From contig JALHET010000209.1 of assembly GCA_022839525.1 (NCBI GenBank), positions 1 to 7,919 on the forward strand: DNA of 7,919 nt, read 5' to 3'. A model generated the notes under the pieces. That model was not told the DNA's origin, did no database searches, and worked only from the letters and a program-made list of their open reading frames with translations. The DNA is from Lentisphaerota bacterium (GTDB taxonomy: Bacteria > Verrucomicrobiota > Kiritimatiellia > RFP12 > UBA1067). The translations under genes were made by a program, and so were the position numbers. Shown in pieces: positions 1 through 7,816 of the stretch (its first letter is position 1; every line of letters begins with the position of its first letter).

Positions 1-1
1 G

Positions 2-1192
2 GCGAAGTGCGAGCGCTGCAAGACCCGTTCCTATGCCGACATCATCGCGGAGGTCAACGCGACGATCGCGCAGGGCATAGCTCGCGGCAACCCCAAGGCC
101 AAAATGATCGTGTGGGACTGGGCCTGGGATGACGCACATACGGAAGAGATTATCGCGAAGCTCCCGAAAAACTGCTGGATTCAGTCGGTGAGCGAGAAAT
201 CGTTGCCGATCGAGCGCGGCGGCGTGAAGTCGGAGGTCGGCGAGTATTCGATCTCGGCGGTCGGGCCTGGCCCCCGCGCGGCCAAGCACTGGGCGCTGGC
301 CCGTGCGGCGGGACTGAAGGCCTCCGCGAAGGTGCAGGTCGGCGCGACGTGGGAGTTCAGCGCCGTTCCCTACCTGCCCGCCATGGATTTGGTGGCGGAG
401 CACGCGCGCAACCTCATGTCGGCTGGCGTGAACGGGCTGATGCTGAGCTGGAGCCTCGGGTGTTATCCCTCGCCGAACCTGGAGGTGTTCCAGGCCTTTA
501 CGAAAGAGACCTCGGACATCGGGACGGTGCTGGACCGTGTGGCGGAACGGCACTACGGTAAAGCCGCCGTGCCGCTCGTGCGGCAGGCGTGGACCGCGTA
601 TTCGGACGGGTTCCGCGAGTATCCCTTTCACATCGGGACGGTGTACAATGGGCCGCAGCAGATGGGTCCGGCCAATCCCTTTTACCTGAAGCCCACAGGC
701 TACAGGGCCACGATGGTGGGAATCCCGTACGACGATCTCAAATCGTGGCGGTCGATTTATCCGGACGGGGTGTGGATCACGCAGATGAAGAAAGTGCGGG
801 ACGGGTTCGCGCGCGGCAACGGCCTGTGGGGGCGGCTGGCCGCTCAGACACCGGATTCTCTGCGGCAAGCGGTCACGCGCGAGTTGGGGCTTTTCCGCGC
901 CATAGAGCTGCATTTTGCCTCGTGCGTGAACCAGGCGCAGTTTGTGGCGGCACGCGACAAGCTGCTGGCCGCGCCCGATGCGGCGGCGCGGGCGGCCTTC
1001 CGGGCGGAACTGCGCAAAATCGTGCAGGCTGAATGTGCGACCGCGAAACAGTTGCTGCCGTTGGTGAAAGCGGATTCGCGCATCGGCTACGAGTCTTCGA
1101 ACCACTATTTCTACATTCCGCAGGATCTGTTGGAAAAGGTGGTCTGTTGCCGCTATGTCTTGTCGGAGCTTGACCGCAGCGGGAATGAGTAA
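2..1192 (+). CDS. Glycoside-hydrolase-like TIM-barrel protein, C-terminal part (5' end outside window)
   Basis: The reading frame is open from base 2 to the TAA at 1190-1192, giving 396 residues with no N-terminus. The Met codon at 104 is internal: 34 in-frame codons precede it and continue the same fold, including a CERC cysteine pair at residues 3-6 that could bind a metal. Visible segments include a strand rich in aromatic residues (IVWDWAW, about 36-42), TWEFSAVPY (about 116-124) and GLMLSWSLGCYPSPN (about 145-159). These alternate with helices as in a (beta/alpha)8 barrel, followed by a helical C-terminal region (about 280-396). I remember this pattern from hexosaminidase-like proteins of Lentisphaerota and Verrucomicrobiota, but cannot name a CAZy family or assign catalytic residues; a glycan substrate is inferred. 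It converges on the broken AraC gene, with a 94-bp gap. Whether it is exported cannot be seen because the N-terminus is missing. Confidence 0.75.
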   Translation, partial: AKCERCKTRSYADIIAEVNATIAQGIARGNPKAKMIVWDWAWDDAHTEEIIAKLPKNCWIQSVSEKSLPIERGGVKSEVGEYSISAVGPGPRAAKHWALARAAGLKASAKVQVGATWEFSAVPYLPAMDLVAEHARNLMSAGVNGLMLSWSLGCYPSPNLEVFQAFTKETSDIGTVLDRVAERHYGKAAVPLVRQAWTAYSDGFREYPFHIGTVYNGPQQMGPANPFYLKPTGYRATMVGIPYDDLKSWRSIYPDGVWITQMKKVRDGFARGNGLWGRLAAQTPDSLRQAVTRELGLFRAIELHFASCVNQAQFVAARDKLLAAPDAAARAAFRAELRKIVQAECATAKQLLPLVKADSRIGYESSNHYFYIPQDLLEKVVCCRYVLSELDRSGNE

Positions 1193-1229
1193 GCGTTCCT
1201 GTGCGGCTGGTTAGGGTTGATTGGAGATC

Positions 1230-1271
1230 GGAGCCGCTGTCGCGCGCTGCCATGAGGCGGTCACCGGCTCC
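1230..1271. terminator. Weak inverted repeat in the convergent gap, possible terminator
   Basis: GGAGCCG at 1230-1236 and its exact inverted copy CGGCTCC at 1265-1271 flank a 28-nt loop. The stem extends imperfectly by a few more pairs inward. It lies between two convergent genes, where a two-way terminator would be expected. A short T4 follows only 8 nt downstream on the plus strand, and no T-run follows on the minus strand, so this is not a convincing intrinsic terminator. Confidence 0.25.
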
Positions 1272-1286
1272 CGCCCCGTTTTCCCT

Positions 1287-2134
1287 TCAGGAAATTGTGC
1301 GCAGGCTCAGGCGGTATTCTTGCGGCGAGCGGCGGTGGATTTTCCTGAACTGGCGCTGGAAATGGGCGGGGGAGAGATACCCGCACGCGCGGATGATCTC
1401 CGCGACGGTCTTGTCCGTTTCCGCCAGCATTTTTTGAACAGGCGGCTGAAGGCGCTCTCGCTGAGTCCCAGCATGCGCGCGAGTTCAGGAACGCGGATGG
1501 GGGTGCCCAGATGCTGTTTGATGTGGGCGCAGGCGATGCCGATGCGGTCGGACGTGTAAGCCCTGACCTCGACGAGGAACCCTTCGGATGAGATCTCCGT
1601 CAGGTGTTTGGATTTGGCCAGCAGATCCAGCAGTTCGAGCAGCAGGATCAGGCGGCGCAGGCCGTGTTCATGCGTCATCCGAACAAGGAGTTCTTCCGCG
1701 CGGTCGCGCGTGCGCCCGCCCACCCGGAGGCCGCGGCGGGCGCGTTCGAACAGGCGGCGCAGCGGATCCATGGGCGCGCAGGAGTACCACGCTTCGCCCA
1801 AAAGGTGCGGCATGAAATGGACCACCACCGCTTCCACCTGTTTGGGTTGGCGGTTCGGGAGGGGGACGTTGCGGTAATCGTGCGGCACGTCCGGGCCGAG
1901 GAAGGCGATCGCCCCCGGCGTGAGCGGCTCAAGCGTGTCGCCCACCCAGCGTTCCGACCCCCCGCGACGGACGAGGGTGATTTCGCAGGCGGGATGGTGA
2001 TGCCAGACATCGCCGAACTCCCGGCCGCGGATGAGCGTGCATTCCACGAGATCCGTGGCGGAAAAAGGAGACGGTTTTTCGGCGATCAGTTTCATGTTGG
2101 AAGCTGCGGCGTAACGCCAAACCCGGAATACCAT
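1287..2134 (-). pseudogene. AraC-family transcriptional regulator with N-terminal cupin, DNA-binding domain broken
   Basis: An intact protein of this type would sense a sugar-like ligand and control the neighbouring hydrolase. From the Met at 2134, residues about 28-110 form an AraC-type cupin (HHHPACE at 45-51, then a GD...L.PG strand and LGPDVPHDYRN at 79-89). Residues about 197-235 form the first helix-turn-helix (VPELARMLGLSESAFSRLFKK). Directly after FKK the frame breaks at an A6 run (plus-strand T6 at 1430-1435). The open frame then reads arginine/serine-rich nonsense to 1307. The -1 frame instead reads LAETDKTVAEIIRACGY and a second helix-turn-helix ending in SPQEYR, stopping at TGA 1287-1289. 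About 20 residues of the linker helix between the two motifs are also missing compared with, for example, MarA, so a simple one-base error is not enough. Met14 (2095) is an alternative start; neither start has a clear ribosome binding site. The divergent position 147 bp from the large hydrolase gene suggests a local regulator. A sequencing or assembly deletion would explain the damage equally well. Confidence 0.8.
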
Positions 2135-2142
2135 ACGTCATC

Positions 2143-2165
2143 TTTAGGCATGCGGCAACGCTAAA
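2143..2165. promoter_or_regulatory. 23-bp imperfect dyad, candidate operator in divergent intergenic region
   Basis: The sequence has the form TTTAG-N3-TGC-N-GCA-N3-CTAAA, with 8 of 11 base pairs symmetric around the G at 2154. It sits 8 bp upstream of the regulator's first Met codon, where a repressor or autoregulator could act. Separately, AGGCAT-N2-G-N-CA occurs twice in direct orientation, at 2146 and 2171 (25 bp apart), which is closer to the direct-repeat style of AraC-family sites. Either pattern could be chance in 147 bp. Confidence 0.3.
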
Positions 2166-2200
2166 AAGTCAGGCATTGGTCATTTTTGTGCCGTGTTCAG

Positions 2201-2229
2201 TTGCAACCCGCCTTGAAATAAACTATCCT
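2201..2229 (+). promoter_or_regulatory. Candidate sigma70-like promoter for the large hydrolase gene
   Basis: TTGCAA (2201-2206, 4 of 6 matches to TTGACA) and TATCCT (2224-2229, 4 of 6 to TATAAT) are separated by exactly 17 bp. The flanks are locally AT-rich in an otherwise GC-rich window. Initiation near 2236 would leave a leader of about 45 nt before the ATG at 2282. Promoter consensus in this phylum is poorly known, so the call rests on spacing and match only. Confidence 0.4.
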
Positions 2230-2264
2230 TATCAAAGTCAGCAGTCGGTATGTAACAAGCAAAT

Positions 2265-2273
2265 GGGGGAGAA
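2265..2273 (+). promoter_or_regulatory. Ribosome binding site supporting the start at 2282
   Basis: The purine run GGGGGAGAA ends 8 nt before the ATG at 2282. It supports that Met as the start, which also places a complete signal peptide at the N-terminus. Confidence 0.6.
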
Positions 2274-2281
2274 CTATCGCC

Positions 2282-5200
2282 ATGACACGGCACTCAACGC
2301 GTTATGTCCTGACAATCTGTGCTTTAGGCGTCACCTTGTTAGCCGGGGTTCCGTCCGCCCGTGCGGCGGGCATGCTCACCGACATGCTGGGGAAGGCGGA
2401 TCTGAAAACCCCGGCGGGCTGGGGCACGCCGGTGAACATTCCCGAGGACACCGGCGAGTTCCTTGTCGCGAACGGGGTGTTGACGATGATCCGGAGACGG
2501 CCGGGCGGCGACTTCAAGGTTTACCGCGTTGTGACCGGTTTGGCGCCGGACACGGATTACTGCCTGAGAGGCGACGTCCGTGTGGGGGGGACGGGGACGG
2601 CAAAGGTCGGCATCATGCGGCAGGACGAAGGTGCCGGATGGGCGTGGGTCGCGCCCGCGCGCGATTTCACGGCCTCGGGTGCGTGGCAGACCGTCGAAAT
2701 CCGGTTCCGCACGCCGCCGCAGAAGGTGCCGTTCTGCCTGCAGTTCTACCCGCCCGCGGGAGTCGGCGGAGAGCTGTCACTGGGGCGGCTGTCGGTGTTC
2801 ACGGACGCCGCCCTGCGTCAAGCCATTGGCGATGAGAACGTCTACCCTTGCCACGCGCTCGACCTTGCGCCAAAGGTGGACGGCCTGTTGGACGATCCCG
2901 CCTGGCGCGTGACGCCCGAGATCACGGGGTTCACCCGCCTGCAAACCGTCGTGGCCAGTGACGACGGCCTGCAGGTCAACCCCGGCGTGGTCGCGGGCGA
3001 GGGACAACGCGAGTTCGTCACCTCCGCCCCGTCCTATGTCCAGGCGGGGTTCACGCGCGATGCGCTTTTCATTGCCATCCGCTGTTACCAGCCGAACGCG
3101 GACAAACTGCCGGCCAGGAAAGAGGGCGGGCCTGACCTGTGGCAGAACGACTGCGTCAGAATCGACCTTGTGCCGGCCGGTCGGAAAGACGGCCTTTCGT
3201 TCCTCCTCAATCCACTGGCGGCGCACTGGCCGGAGGGCTGGAGCGTCGCGGCCACGCGCCGGCAAGGCTCCTGGGTCGCGGAAGCGGCGATCCCGTTCGC
3301 GCGGCTCGGCGCTGTGCCCAGCCCCGGCGACACGTGGCGGGTCAATGTCGCGCGGCACGCGACCACTCCCCAAAAAGAGTTGGCCACATGGGCGCCGGAC
3401 ATTGCGGACGTGAACGACGTTGAGCGCTACCGGGTCTTCCAGTTTAAAGCGGAGGCGCCTGCGCCGGATACGAAAACCTTGGCGGAAACCGGTCTCAACC
3501 GGTCGTTCAATGCCCGGGACGCCGCGCAAAAGAAGGAGGTTTCCGGCAAGGCCGATACGGTCAAGACCTACTTCTCGATCTATACCCGCAACGCCAATGC
3601 CGCGCTGTTCGTCAATGGCAAGCGCGTCCCCTTGTCCGAGAAGGTGTGGCTGACCTCGTATGCCGGGCGCAAAGAGCGCACCCTGCGCGCCGTGATGGAC
3701 ATTGATGAGGGCGAGAACATCGTCGGCGTCGCCGCCAAGGCGGACGGCTCCAATCCCGGGATCCGCGTGCAGGCCGGCCGCTCCTCGACGGACGCGCACT
3801 GGAAGTGTGCCGTGACCGCGGACTTTGCCTGGCTCAAGCCGGGGTATGACGACGCGGCATGGACGGCGGTTCCCGCGGCGACAGGAAGGGATGATCTCTT
3901 CTTCTGGAAAGGCGACGCGGCCGCGCTGTCTTTGCGCCAGCCCTTGCGCGGCGTCGAGAAGGCCAGACAGGACATCGCGTACGGCGTGGAAAATTGGAAA
4001 CGTAACGATTTGGGACGGCACCGCGCCCTTGTGCGCGTGCCCGAATCCGTGCGTCAGTCCGGCTATGTGAACTATGCCCGCATCTGCAGTTACGGCACCG
4101 ACGCCAAGCAACGCTACGAGGCGGTTTGGGCGCACATCCCGTGGCGCCGCCGCGACCTGAACCCGGAGGCCAAAGGTATCCGCGTCATCGATGCCCAGAC
4201 AGGGAAGCCGGTGAAGAATGTCATCGTGCTCGCCGTGAAGCAGGAGTACGGCGACATCATCTTCGAGGCGCCGACGATCCCGGGCGACTACGAGGTCTAC
4301 TACTTGCCTTACGTTCCGCTCTCCAGTTCGCCCTGGTCGTGGGGGTTGACGGATCCGTATCTGCCCGCGTATCAGGAGCCGGATCCGAACTGGGTCACGC
4401 GGCTCGCCTGGAGCCTCGGGGATGAACCGAACATCATGCGCGGCAAACTCGGCGACATCACACGCGGCAATTGGCAGTTGCTGCCCCAGGCTGAAGTGGT
4501 CGAAATTCAGGCTAAGACCGAGTTCGACCGCTTCGACCCGATGGAGGTCACTGCCACGCGCGAAGAAATCGGTGCGCTGCTGGACCAGACCAAGGATAAG
4601 GAGTATCTGCTCTTTCCAGAGGATCGCAAGAACCCGATCCGCATGTTCGAAACGCTGCCGCTCGCGTGGATCAAGCGCGGCCCGGTTTCCGGGTTCAGGG
4701 GTGAGGCGCAGCCGGGCGAGTATTATTGCATGCAGATCGGCGTCTTTGCGGCGCGGGCCGCTATCGACGGTGTCAGCCTCGCTTTCAGCGACCTGACGTG
4801 TGAAGGCAAGCCAGCGATTCCGGCATCCGGGCTGACCTGTTTCAACGTGGGCGGCACCGACTGGCTGGGGAACGCCTTTACCCAGAAATTCGCGCTCGCC
4901 CAAGGCAAAGTCCGGGCGCTGTGGCTTGGCGTCCAGTTGCCCGACACGGCGCAGGGCCTCTACACGGGTACCGTCACCGTCCACCCGAAGGGGCTTCAGC
5001 CGCAGACGCTCACGATCGCCGTGAACGTCTCCGGCGCCGTGATCGCGAACCGTGGCGACGATGAGCCGTGGCGCCATTCGCGGCTGCGCTGGCTGAATTC
5101 GACGCTGGGACTCGACGACGACTGGCTCGTGCCGCCGTACACGCCGCTCAAGGCGGAAGCGAACCGCATCGGGTGCCTCGACCGCGTGGTCGAGTTCGGC

Positions 5201-6913
5201 CCGCTCGGCCTGCCGCAACAGGTCACCAGCCGCGGCCAGGCCATCCTTGCCGCGCCGGTGCGTTTCACCGCGTTCCGCGACAATAAGCCGGTCGCGTGGG
5301 CCTCCTCCGGAAACCCTGAAACCCGACTCCAAAAAGCCGGGAAGATCGTGCGCACATACACCTCGTCGGCGGCCGGCCTGACCTTGGCAAACACCGTCAG
5401 CATGGAGTTCGACGGGTGCGTCCAGTTCGACCTTGCCGTGACGGCTGATTCGGATACCACGCTCACGGGGCTGGGGCTGGATGTGCCGTTCAGCCGCAGG
5501 GTCGCCACGTACATGGCAGGCGCCAAGAAGCCCGGCGGCTATCGCCCCGCCTCCCACCAGTGGACGTTCGAGAGCCAGGACACCAGCACCAGCAAGATAT
5601 GGGTCGGCGACGTCAACGCCGGCATGCAGCTCAAGGCGACCGAGGGCAGCGGCACGCTGGCCGAGCAGGGGGAGGCGGTCCTGGTGTCGCTCAAGGCAGG
5701 CCAGACGCGGCACGTCACGTATCGTCTGCTGGTCACGCCGTTCAAGCCCATTTCCAACGCGCACTGGACGGCCCGCGTGGGCAACGCGCTCAAGAAGGAC
5801 GCCGTGGGCAGGCCCACGATCGCGCACATCCACCACTCGCAGAAGGAAAACCCGTGGATCAATTACCCGTTCCTGACATCCGGGGAACTCACGGACCTGC
5901 AGAAGCGTATCCGGGACAGCGGCGGCTTGGGCGTGCAGCTGTACTACACGGTCCGTGAATTGACCGACCGCTGCGTGGAGCTCTGGGCCTTGCGCAGCCT
6001 TGGGAACGAGATCCTGCTGGGGCCGGAACGCTGTTTCCAAGCGGGCGGCAACCTTTCCCGTGAGGACGGCTATCCTTGGCTGCGTGAGCATCTGGTCGGC
6101 GGCTTCCACAAGGCGTGGCGGACCAACACGGCGGTCAAGGACGAGATCGATGCGGCCGTCGCCATGCGGTATCTTTCGCGCTGGCACAACTACTACATCG
6201 AAGGCATGAACTGGTTGCAGGGGAACAGGTGCTTTTACAGCCTGTATCTCGACGGCATCGGGTATGACCGTGAAATCATGAAACGCGTGGCCCGGGTGCT
6301 GTCAAAATACAATCCGGACTACCGCATGGAGCATCACCAGTGCACCGACGCGCAGGGCAGCAGCGTCGCCAACACGTATCTGGAACACCTGCCCTACGTG
6401 ACCCAACTGTGGTACGGCGAGTGTTTCAACTACAACCGCAGCCCGGACTACTGGCTGGTTGATGTGTCCGGCATCCCGTTCGGCGTCACCGGCGAGATGC
6501 TCGAAGACACCGGCACGGGCAACCTCTGGCGCGGGATGCTTTACGGATTGGCGGGACGCAATGTGGCCGGCTGCGCGAATGTCTGGAAGCTGTGGGACGA
6601 CTTCGGCATTCAGGACGCCGAGTGGTTGGGGTACTGGGATCCGAAATGCCCCGCGCGCACCGACTGCAAAGACGTGCTGGCCACCGTCTACCGGAAACCC
6701 GGCAAGGCGCTCATCGCGCTGGCCACCTGGTCGCTGAAGGAGGAAACCGTCAGGCTCACGGTCGATTGGGCCGCGCTCGGCCTCGATCCGGCCACGGTCA
6801 GGCTACGCGCCCCCGCCATCCCCAAGATGCAGGAGGAACGCACGTTCAAAGTCGGCGAGGCGATCCCGGTCAAGGTCACCGGCGGCTGGTTCCTGATCGC
6901 GGAACGGCCGTGA
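2282..6913 (+). CDS. Secreted multi-module glycan-active protein, CBM9-like plus DUF6067/GH123-like region
   Basis: This 1543-residue protein is probably exported and acts on a polysaccharide or glycan outside the cytoplasm. Residues 1-28 form a Sec signal peptide: a basic start, a hydrophobic stretch (VLTICALGVTLLAG) and an A-R-A cleavage motif after A28. Residues about 30-180 look like a carbohydrate-binding beta-sandwich. Residues about 187-393 match the CBM9-like pattern: KVDGLLDDPAW, then LFIAIRCY, a DLWQND..RIDL segment and an EAAIPFARLG segment. Residues about 425-545 resemble a galactose-binding-type sandwich (LFVNGKRV and YDDAAW). Residues about 560-910 and 930-1540 follow the DUF6067 pattern as I remember it, a family placed with GH123 N-terminal domains. 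Landmarks are FPEDRKNPIRM, RWLNSTLGLDDDW (936-948), LYLDGIGYDRE (1321-1331), EHHQ (1350-1353), LWYGE (1376-1380) and GIPFGVTGEML. GH123 enzymes are beta-N-acetylgalactosaminidases, but their adjacent Asp-Glu catalytic pair is not evident in the barrel region, so substrate and activity stay open. A strong RBS precedes it, and the gene ends 12 bp from the convergent amidohydrolase. Confidence 0.85.
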   Translation: MTRHSTRYVLTICALGVTLLAGVPSARAAGMLTDMLGKADLKTPAGWGTPVNIPEDTGEFLVANGVLTMIRRRPGGDFKVYRVVTGLAPDTDYCLRGDVRVGGTGTAKVGIMRQDEGAGWAWVAPARDFTASGAWQTVEIRFRTPPQKVPFCLQFYPPAGVGGELSLGRLSVFTDAALRQAIGDENVYPCHALDLAPKVDGLLDDPAWRVTPEITGFTRLQTVVASDDGLQVNPGVVAGEGQREFVTSAPSYVQAGFTRDALFIAIRCYQPNADKLPARKEGGPDLWQNDCVRIDLVPAGRKDGLSFLLNPLAAHWPEGWSVAATRRQGSWVAEAAIPFARLGAVPSPGDTWRVNVARHATTPQKELATWAPDIADVNDVERYRVFQFKAEAPAPDTKTLAETGLNRSFNARDAAQKKEVSGKADTVKTYFSIYTRNANAALFVNGKRVPLSEKVWLTSYAGRKERTLRAVMDIDEGENIVGVAAKADGSNPGIRVQAGRSSTDAHWKCAVTADFAWLKPGYDDAAWTAVPAATGRDDLFFWKGDAAALSLRQPLRGVEKARQDIAYGVENWKRNDLGRHRALVRVPESVRQSGYVNYARICSYGTDAKQRYEAVWAHIPWRRRDLNPEAKGIRVIDAQTGKPVKNVIVLAVKQEYGDIIFEAPTIPGDYEVYYLPYVPLSSSPWSWGLTDPYLPAYQEPDPNWVTRLAWSLGDEPNIMRGKLGDITRGNWQLLPQAEVVEIQAKTEFDRFDPMEVTATREEIGALLDQTKDKEYLLFPEDRKNPIRMFETLPLAWIKRGPVSGFRGEAQPGEYYCMQIGVFAARAAIDGVSLAFSDLTCEGKPAIPASGLTCFNVGGTDWLGNAFTQKFALAQGKVRALWLGVQLPDTAQGLYTGTVTVHPKGLQPQTLTIAVNVSGAVIANRGDDEPWRHSRLRWLNSTLGLDDDWLVPPYTPLKAEANRIGCLDRVVEFGPLGLPQQVTSRGQAILAAPVRFTAFRDNKPVAWASSGNPETRLQKAGKIVRTYTSSAAGLTLANTVSMEFDGCVQFDLAVTADSDTTLTGLGLDVPFSRRVATYMAGAKKPGGYRPASHQWTFESQDTSTSKIWVGDVNAGMQLKATEGSGTLAEQGEAVLVSLKAGQTRHVTYRLLVTPFKPISNAHWTARVGNALKKDAVGRPTIAHIHHSQKENPWINYPFLTSGELTDLQKRIRDSGGLGVQLYYTVRELTDRCVELWALRSLGNEILLGPERCFQAGGNLSREDGYPWLREHLVGGFHKAWRTNTAVKDEIDAAVAMRYLSRWHNYYIEGMNWLQGNRCFYSLYLDGIGYDREIMKRVARVLSKYNPDYRMEHHQCTDAQGSSVANTYLEHLPYVTQLWYGECFNYNRSPDYWLVDVSGIPFGVTGEMLEDTGTGNLWRGMLYGLAGRNVAGCANVWKLWDDFGIQDAEWLGYWDPKCPARTDCKDVLATVYRKPGKALIALATWSLKEETVRLTVDWAALGLDPATVRLRAPAIPKMQEERTFKVGEAIPVKVTGGWFLIAERP

Positions 6914-6925
6914 CGTCGCCGTTTC

Positions 6926-7816
6926 TTATGGCCAGAAGACGCTCTCCGCCGTCCGCCCGAGAATCCACGCTTTGTCTGCGTCCGAAAGGAAATCCAGCCG
7001 GTCGCGGATCAGGGCGATGGAATCATGATAGGTGTGCCCGGGGCCGACCTGGAACGGGCAGTCGCTCGCCCACATGAGTCGTTGCGCGCCGAAGGCGTCG
7101 CGGCACTCCCGGATCATAGGGCCGAGATCGAGGTACGGCGGCTGTCTCTTGCCCAGCACGTAAAACGCCGAGGCCTTCACGCGCACATGCGGATGCTTCG
7201 AGAGGTTCAGCAACGGGTCGAGGTCGGCCCGCGCCATGGAACCCGTTACGCCGATGCGGGCAAAGTGGTCGATCACCACGGATGTGCGCGGGTACTTCGC
7301 GCACATCCCGCCGATAAACGGCAAGGCGCCGGGGCTGATCAGCGGGCAGATGCTCAGCCCCTCGTCGGCTGCTGTGCGCCACATTTCGGCCATGCCCGGC
7401 GTGCCGAGCCACGTTCCCGGGTCTTTTTCTTTTCCGGCGTGGATGCGGAAGCCCCGCACGCCCCGCTTGGCCAAGTCTTTCATCCGTTTCGAAACGCCCG
7501 CCTCATGCTCATTCACAATGCCGACGCCGCTGAACACGCCGGGATGATTTGCGATCGCATCGAGCATGTAGCTGTTGTCGAACAGGAAGAAGCTCATCTG
7601 GATCAGCACGATGCGGGTCACACCTTCGGGTCTGCAATGCGCGAAGAGCTGTTCCGGCGTGAAGCTGTCCACGCAGCCGCCTTTGGTCATGTGGGGCGCC
7701 AGCGGATACTTCGCCGAGTTGGGCGGCCAGATATGCACATGCGCGTCGATGTGCCCCTGCCTCGTGTTCGCCGAGGCGCAGCCTGCGGCCGCGGCAAGTC
7801 CCGCACCGCCGGCAGT
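6926..7816 (-). CDS. Amidohydrolase_2-family metal-dependent hydrolase with Tat/lipoprotein-type signal remnant (start missing)
   Basis: This is a TIM-barrel hydrolase of the amidohydrolase 2 family (PF04909 type), whose members act on lactones, carboxylated rings or related small molecules using a metal ion. The first recognisable start is a GTG at 7738, but that start would lose part of the metal site. In-frame codons upstream encode IDAHVHIW, giving the classic HxH motif (His at 7739-7741 and 7733-7735). The other expected ligands are present: His in VVIDHFAR (7265-7267) and Asp in MWASDCPF (7061-7063). Further upstream the frame reads TAGGAGLAAAAGC then ASANTRQG. This is the hydrophobic part of a Tat-style signal with a possible lipobox ending at Cys (7778-7780). 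The basic RR-x-FL start and initiator Met are absent; beyond 7816 the DNA belongs to another frame. The product would be an exported, possibly membrane-anchored enzyme of about 285-295 residues. Its stop lies 12 bp from that of the large hydrolase, tail to tail. Participation in catabolism of the released sugar is inferred. Confidence 0.8.
   Translation of the reverse strand, partial: TAGGAGLAAAAGCASANTRQGHIDAHVHIWPPNSAKYPLAPHMTKGGCVDSFTPEQLFAHCRPEGVTRIVLIQMSFFLFDNSYMLDAIANHPGVFSGVGIVNEHEAGVSKRMKDLAKRGVRGFRIHAGKEKDPGTWLGTPGMAEMWRTAADEGLSICPLISPGALPFIGGMCAKYPRTSVVIDHFARIGVTGSMARADLDPLLNLSKHPHVRVKASAFYVLGKRQPPYLDLGPMIRECRDAFGAQRLMWASDCPFQVGPGHTYHDSIALIRDRLDFLSDADKAWILGRTAESVFWP

Noticed and set aside
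1428..1436. Programmed -1 ribosomal or transcriptional slippage at the A6 run in the AraC gene
   Set aside because: The codon phase (TTC AAA AAA TGC) is not a canonical X-XXY-YYZ slip site. Slippage would also not restore the roughly 20 missing linker residues, so the product would still be defective.
1604..2164. A 186-codon plus-strand open frame over the AraC gene
   Set aside because: It is antisense to the cupin domain, whose motifs (HHHPACE, LGPDVPH) are clear on the minus strand. The plus-strand product has no recognisable motif and no ribosome binding site.
4412..4429. A GDEP motif (residues 713-716) in the large hydrolase, resembling the Asp-Glu-Pro of GH123 catalytic sites
   Set aside because: It lies in a loop-rich stretch well before the barrel-like region that starts at about residue 930, so position and context do not fit a catalytic pair.
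2777..6187. A 1136-codon open frame on the minus strand, entirely antisense to the large hydrolase gene
   Set aside because: It is a by-product of G/C-rich third positions in the plus-strand gene. Its translation is a low-complexity R/H/V/L/A mix with no domain pattern, while the plus strand has a signal peptide, RBS and recognisable domains.
6914..6925. A terminator between the two convergent stops
   Set aside because: Only 12 bp separate the stop codons, and I see no hairpin followed by a T-run there.
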